6,976 bases of DNA from DATKEG01 sp035544515 (lineage in GTDB: Bacteria > Acidobacteriota > Vicinamibacteria > Fen-336): the NCBI GenBank assembly GCA_035544515.1, contig DATKEG010000073.1, positions 1 through 6,976 of the forward strand, written 5' to 3'. The notes below the pieces were generated by a model. It worked only from the letters and a program-made list of their open reading frames with translations, did no database searches and was not told the origin of the DNA. Below, in pieces: positions 5,858-6,976 of the stretch (position 1 is the first letter of the stretch; every line of letters begins with the position of its first letter). The position numbers and the translations under genes were made by a program.

Positions 5858-5878
5858 TCGGGACCGGGTCAATCCCGA
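5858..5878 (+). promoter_or_regulatory. Dyad across the predicted xylA transcription start
   Basis: TCGGGA (5858-5863) and TCCCGA (5873-5878) form a 6-bp inverted repeat with a 9-bp loop. It covers the predicted start site and ends against the GAGAGG Shine-Dalgarno region (AGG at 5882-5884, 6 nt before the ATG). It could be an operator or an RNA hairpin near the ribosome binding site. No T run follows, so it is not a standard terminator for the HNH gene. Confidence 0.3.
5859..5869 (+). repeat. 11-bp word repeated on both sides of the HNH gene, right copy
   Basis: Second exact copy of CGGGACCGGGT, lying within the xylA leader and overlapping the left arm and loop of the dyad at 5858-5878. The left copy likewise overlaps a dyad (4674-4695). 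Confidence 0.35.
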
Positions 5879-5890
5879 GAGAGGTGGCCC

Positions 5891-6976
5891 ATGGCCGATG
5901 CCTTCGCTCCGAAGAAAGAGGACAAGTTCACGTTCGGGCTGTGGACCGTGGGCAACCCCGGCCGCGATCCCTTCGGCGAGCCGGTCCGCGAGCCGCTCGC
6001 CCCGACCTACATCGTCAAGAAGCTGTCGCAGCTCGGGGCCTACGGCGTCAACCTGCACGACAACGACCTGATCCCGTTCGGGGCGAGTGCCGGCGAGCGC
6101 GACCGGATCGTCCGCGAGTTCAAGGCGGCGCTCCGCGACCACGGCCTGAAGGTGCCGATGGCCACCACCAACCTGTTCACGCACCCCGTCTTCAAGGACG
6201 GCGGCTTCACGGCCAACGACCCCAGGGTCCGCGCCTTCGCGGTCCAGAAGTGCATGCGCGCGATGGACCTCGGCGTGGAGCTGGGCGCGGGCATCTTCGT
6301 GATGTGGGGCGGCCGCGAGGGCGCGGAGGCGGACGCCTGCCGCGACGCCCGCGAGGCCATCAAGCGCTATCGGGACTGCGTGAACTTCCTCTGCGGGTAC
6401 GCGCGCGACCAGAAATACGACCTGCGCTTCGCGCTCGAGGCCAAACCCAACGAGCCCCGCAGCGACATCTACCTGCCGACCACCGGCCACATGCTGGCCT
6501 TCATCGAGACGCTCGACCATCCGGAGATGGTGGGCGTCAACCCCGAGGTGGCGCACGAGCAGATGAGCGGGCTCAACTTCTACCACTCCATCGCGCAGGC
6601 GATCGACGCGGGCAAGCTCTTCCACATCGACCTCAACGACCAGAAGCCGGGCCGCTACGACCAGGACCTGCGCTTCGGCAGCGAGAGCCTCAAGGGCATG
6701 TTCTTCCTGGTGAAGCTGCTCGAGGAGTCGGGCTACGACGGCATGCGGCACTTCGACTCGCACGCCTACCGGACCGAGGACGAGGAGGGCGTGTGGGCCT
6801 TCGCTCTCGGGTCGATGCGCACCTACAACATCCTGAAGGACAAGGCCCGGCGCTTCGCCGCGGACAAGGAGATCCAGTCGCTGCTCCAGGAGGTCGGAGC
6901 CGGCAACGGCGACGGCCTCGGCGCCTACAGCCAGGAGAAGGCCCGGCAGCTCAAGGACCGGACGTTCGAGCTCGAC
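5891..6976 (+). CDS. xylA: Xylose isomerase, actinobacterial-type, C-terminus cut by the window edge
   Basis: TIM-barrel enzyme that interconverts D-xylose and D-xylulose (also D-glucose and D-fructose) with two Mg or Mn ions in the cytoplasm. 362 codons are visible with no stop; the Streptomyces enzymes are about 388 residues, so roughly 25-35 residues are missing. From memory of the Streptomyces rubiginosus sequence the protein aligns with a constant +2 offset and every key residue is present: His56 and Asp59 (LHDNDLIPFG), Trp139 (MWGGREG), Glu183 and Lys185 (ALEAKPNEP), Glu219 and His222 (GVNPEVAHEQ), Asp247 (HIDLN), Asp257 and Asp259 (YDQDLRFG), Asp289 (HFDSHAYRTED). The long NLFTHPVFKDGGFTAND (94-110) is nearly identical to that family. 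The ATG has GAGAGG upstream with AGG 6 nt away. No xylulokinase or XylR is in view; the next genes lie beyond the edge. Likely functional. Confidence 0.97.
   Translation, partial: MADAFAPKKEDKFTFGLWTVGNPGRDPFGEPVREPLAPTYIVKKLSQLGAYGVNLHDNDLIPFGASAGERDRIVREFKAALRDHGLKVPMATTNLFTHPVFKDGGFTANDPRVRAFAVQKCMRAMDLGVELGAGIFVMWGGREGAEADACRDAREAIKRYRDCVNFLCGYARDQKYDLRFALEAKPNEPRSDIYLPTTGHMLAFIETLDHPEMVGVNPEVAHEQMSGLNFYHSIAQAIDAGKLFHIDLNDQKPGRYDQDLRFGSESLKGMFFLVKLLEESGYDGMRHFDSHAYRTEDEEGVWAFALGSMRTYNILKDKARRFAADKEIQSLLQEVGAGNGDGLGAYSQEKARQLKDRTFELD

Noticed and set aside
5738..6763. Minus-strand 341-codon open frame opposite xylA
   Set aside because: Antisense to a xylose isomerase with all catalytic residues; the translation looks like codon-bias shadow.
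1..6976. tRNA, rRNA, CRISPR array or insertion-sequence ends
   Set aside because: None recognised: no regular repeat-spacer array, no transposase and no tRNA- or rRNA-like segments were found on either strand.

Overview
This is a high-GC bacterial stretch, densely coding and with strongly GC-biased third codon positions. It carries six protein genes: five on the minus strand in the left part and centre, counting a partial one at the left edge, are in fact nrfA, nrfH and three sugar genes, and two more lie on the plus strand at the right, giving seven coding regions in total. The gene set (membrane NrfH plus pentahaem NrfA, an HNH protein of the DUF222-like kind often found in many copies in soil bacteria, and a short actinobacterial-type xylose isomerase) fits a soil or sediment bacterium with facultative or anaerobic respiration. 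Candidates include Methylomirabilota/Rokubacteria, Myxococcota and Acidobacteriota, but no phylogenetic marker is present and I cannot choose among them.

Minus-strand block (about 1-4625, transcribed right to left): a Gfo/Idh/MocA-family sugar oxidoreductase, a PIG-L/LmbE-type zinc deacetylase, a divergent glucosamine-6-phosphate deaminase (NagB)-like protein, then nrfH and nrfA. The first three are packed at 0 and 8 bp spacings with signs of translational coupling, so they are almost surely one operon. They read like a small amino-sugar handling cassette: oxidise, remove an N-acyl group, isomerise or deaminate. After a 43-bp gap come nrfH and nrfA, 15 bp apart, encoding the quinol-oxidising tetrahaem membrane protein and the periplasmic ammonia-forming nitrite reductase. 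All five may be co-transcribed, since no clear terminator or promoter is visible in the 43-bp gap.

Plus-strand block (4752-6976): after a 126-bp divergent intergenic region comes an HNH-endonuclease-domain protein, then a 59-bp gap holding a plausible promoter and two small dyads, then xylA, which runs off the right edge with every expected catalytic and metal-binding residue present.

The most interesting points are: the NagB-like protein, which keeps the fold signatures but appears to have Cys instead of the catalytic Asp of the GxGxDGH motif and to lack the usual phosphate-binding residues, suggesting an unusual substrate; its tight linkage to a deacetylase and an oxidoreductase with no sugar kinase in view; the CXXCH rather than CXXCK motif at the presumed catalytic haem of NrfA; and short repeats flanking the HNH gene. 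The cassette is a candidate for an uncharacterised amino-sugar pathway, but its function is inference.
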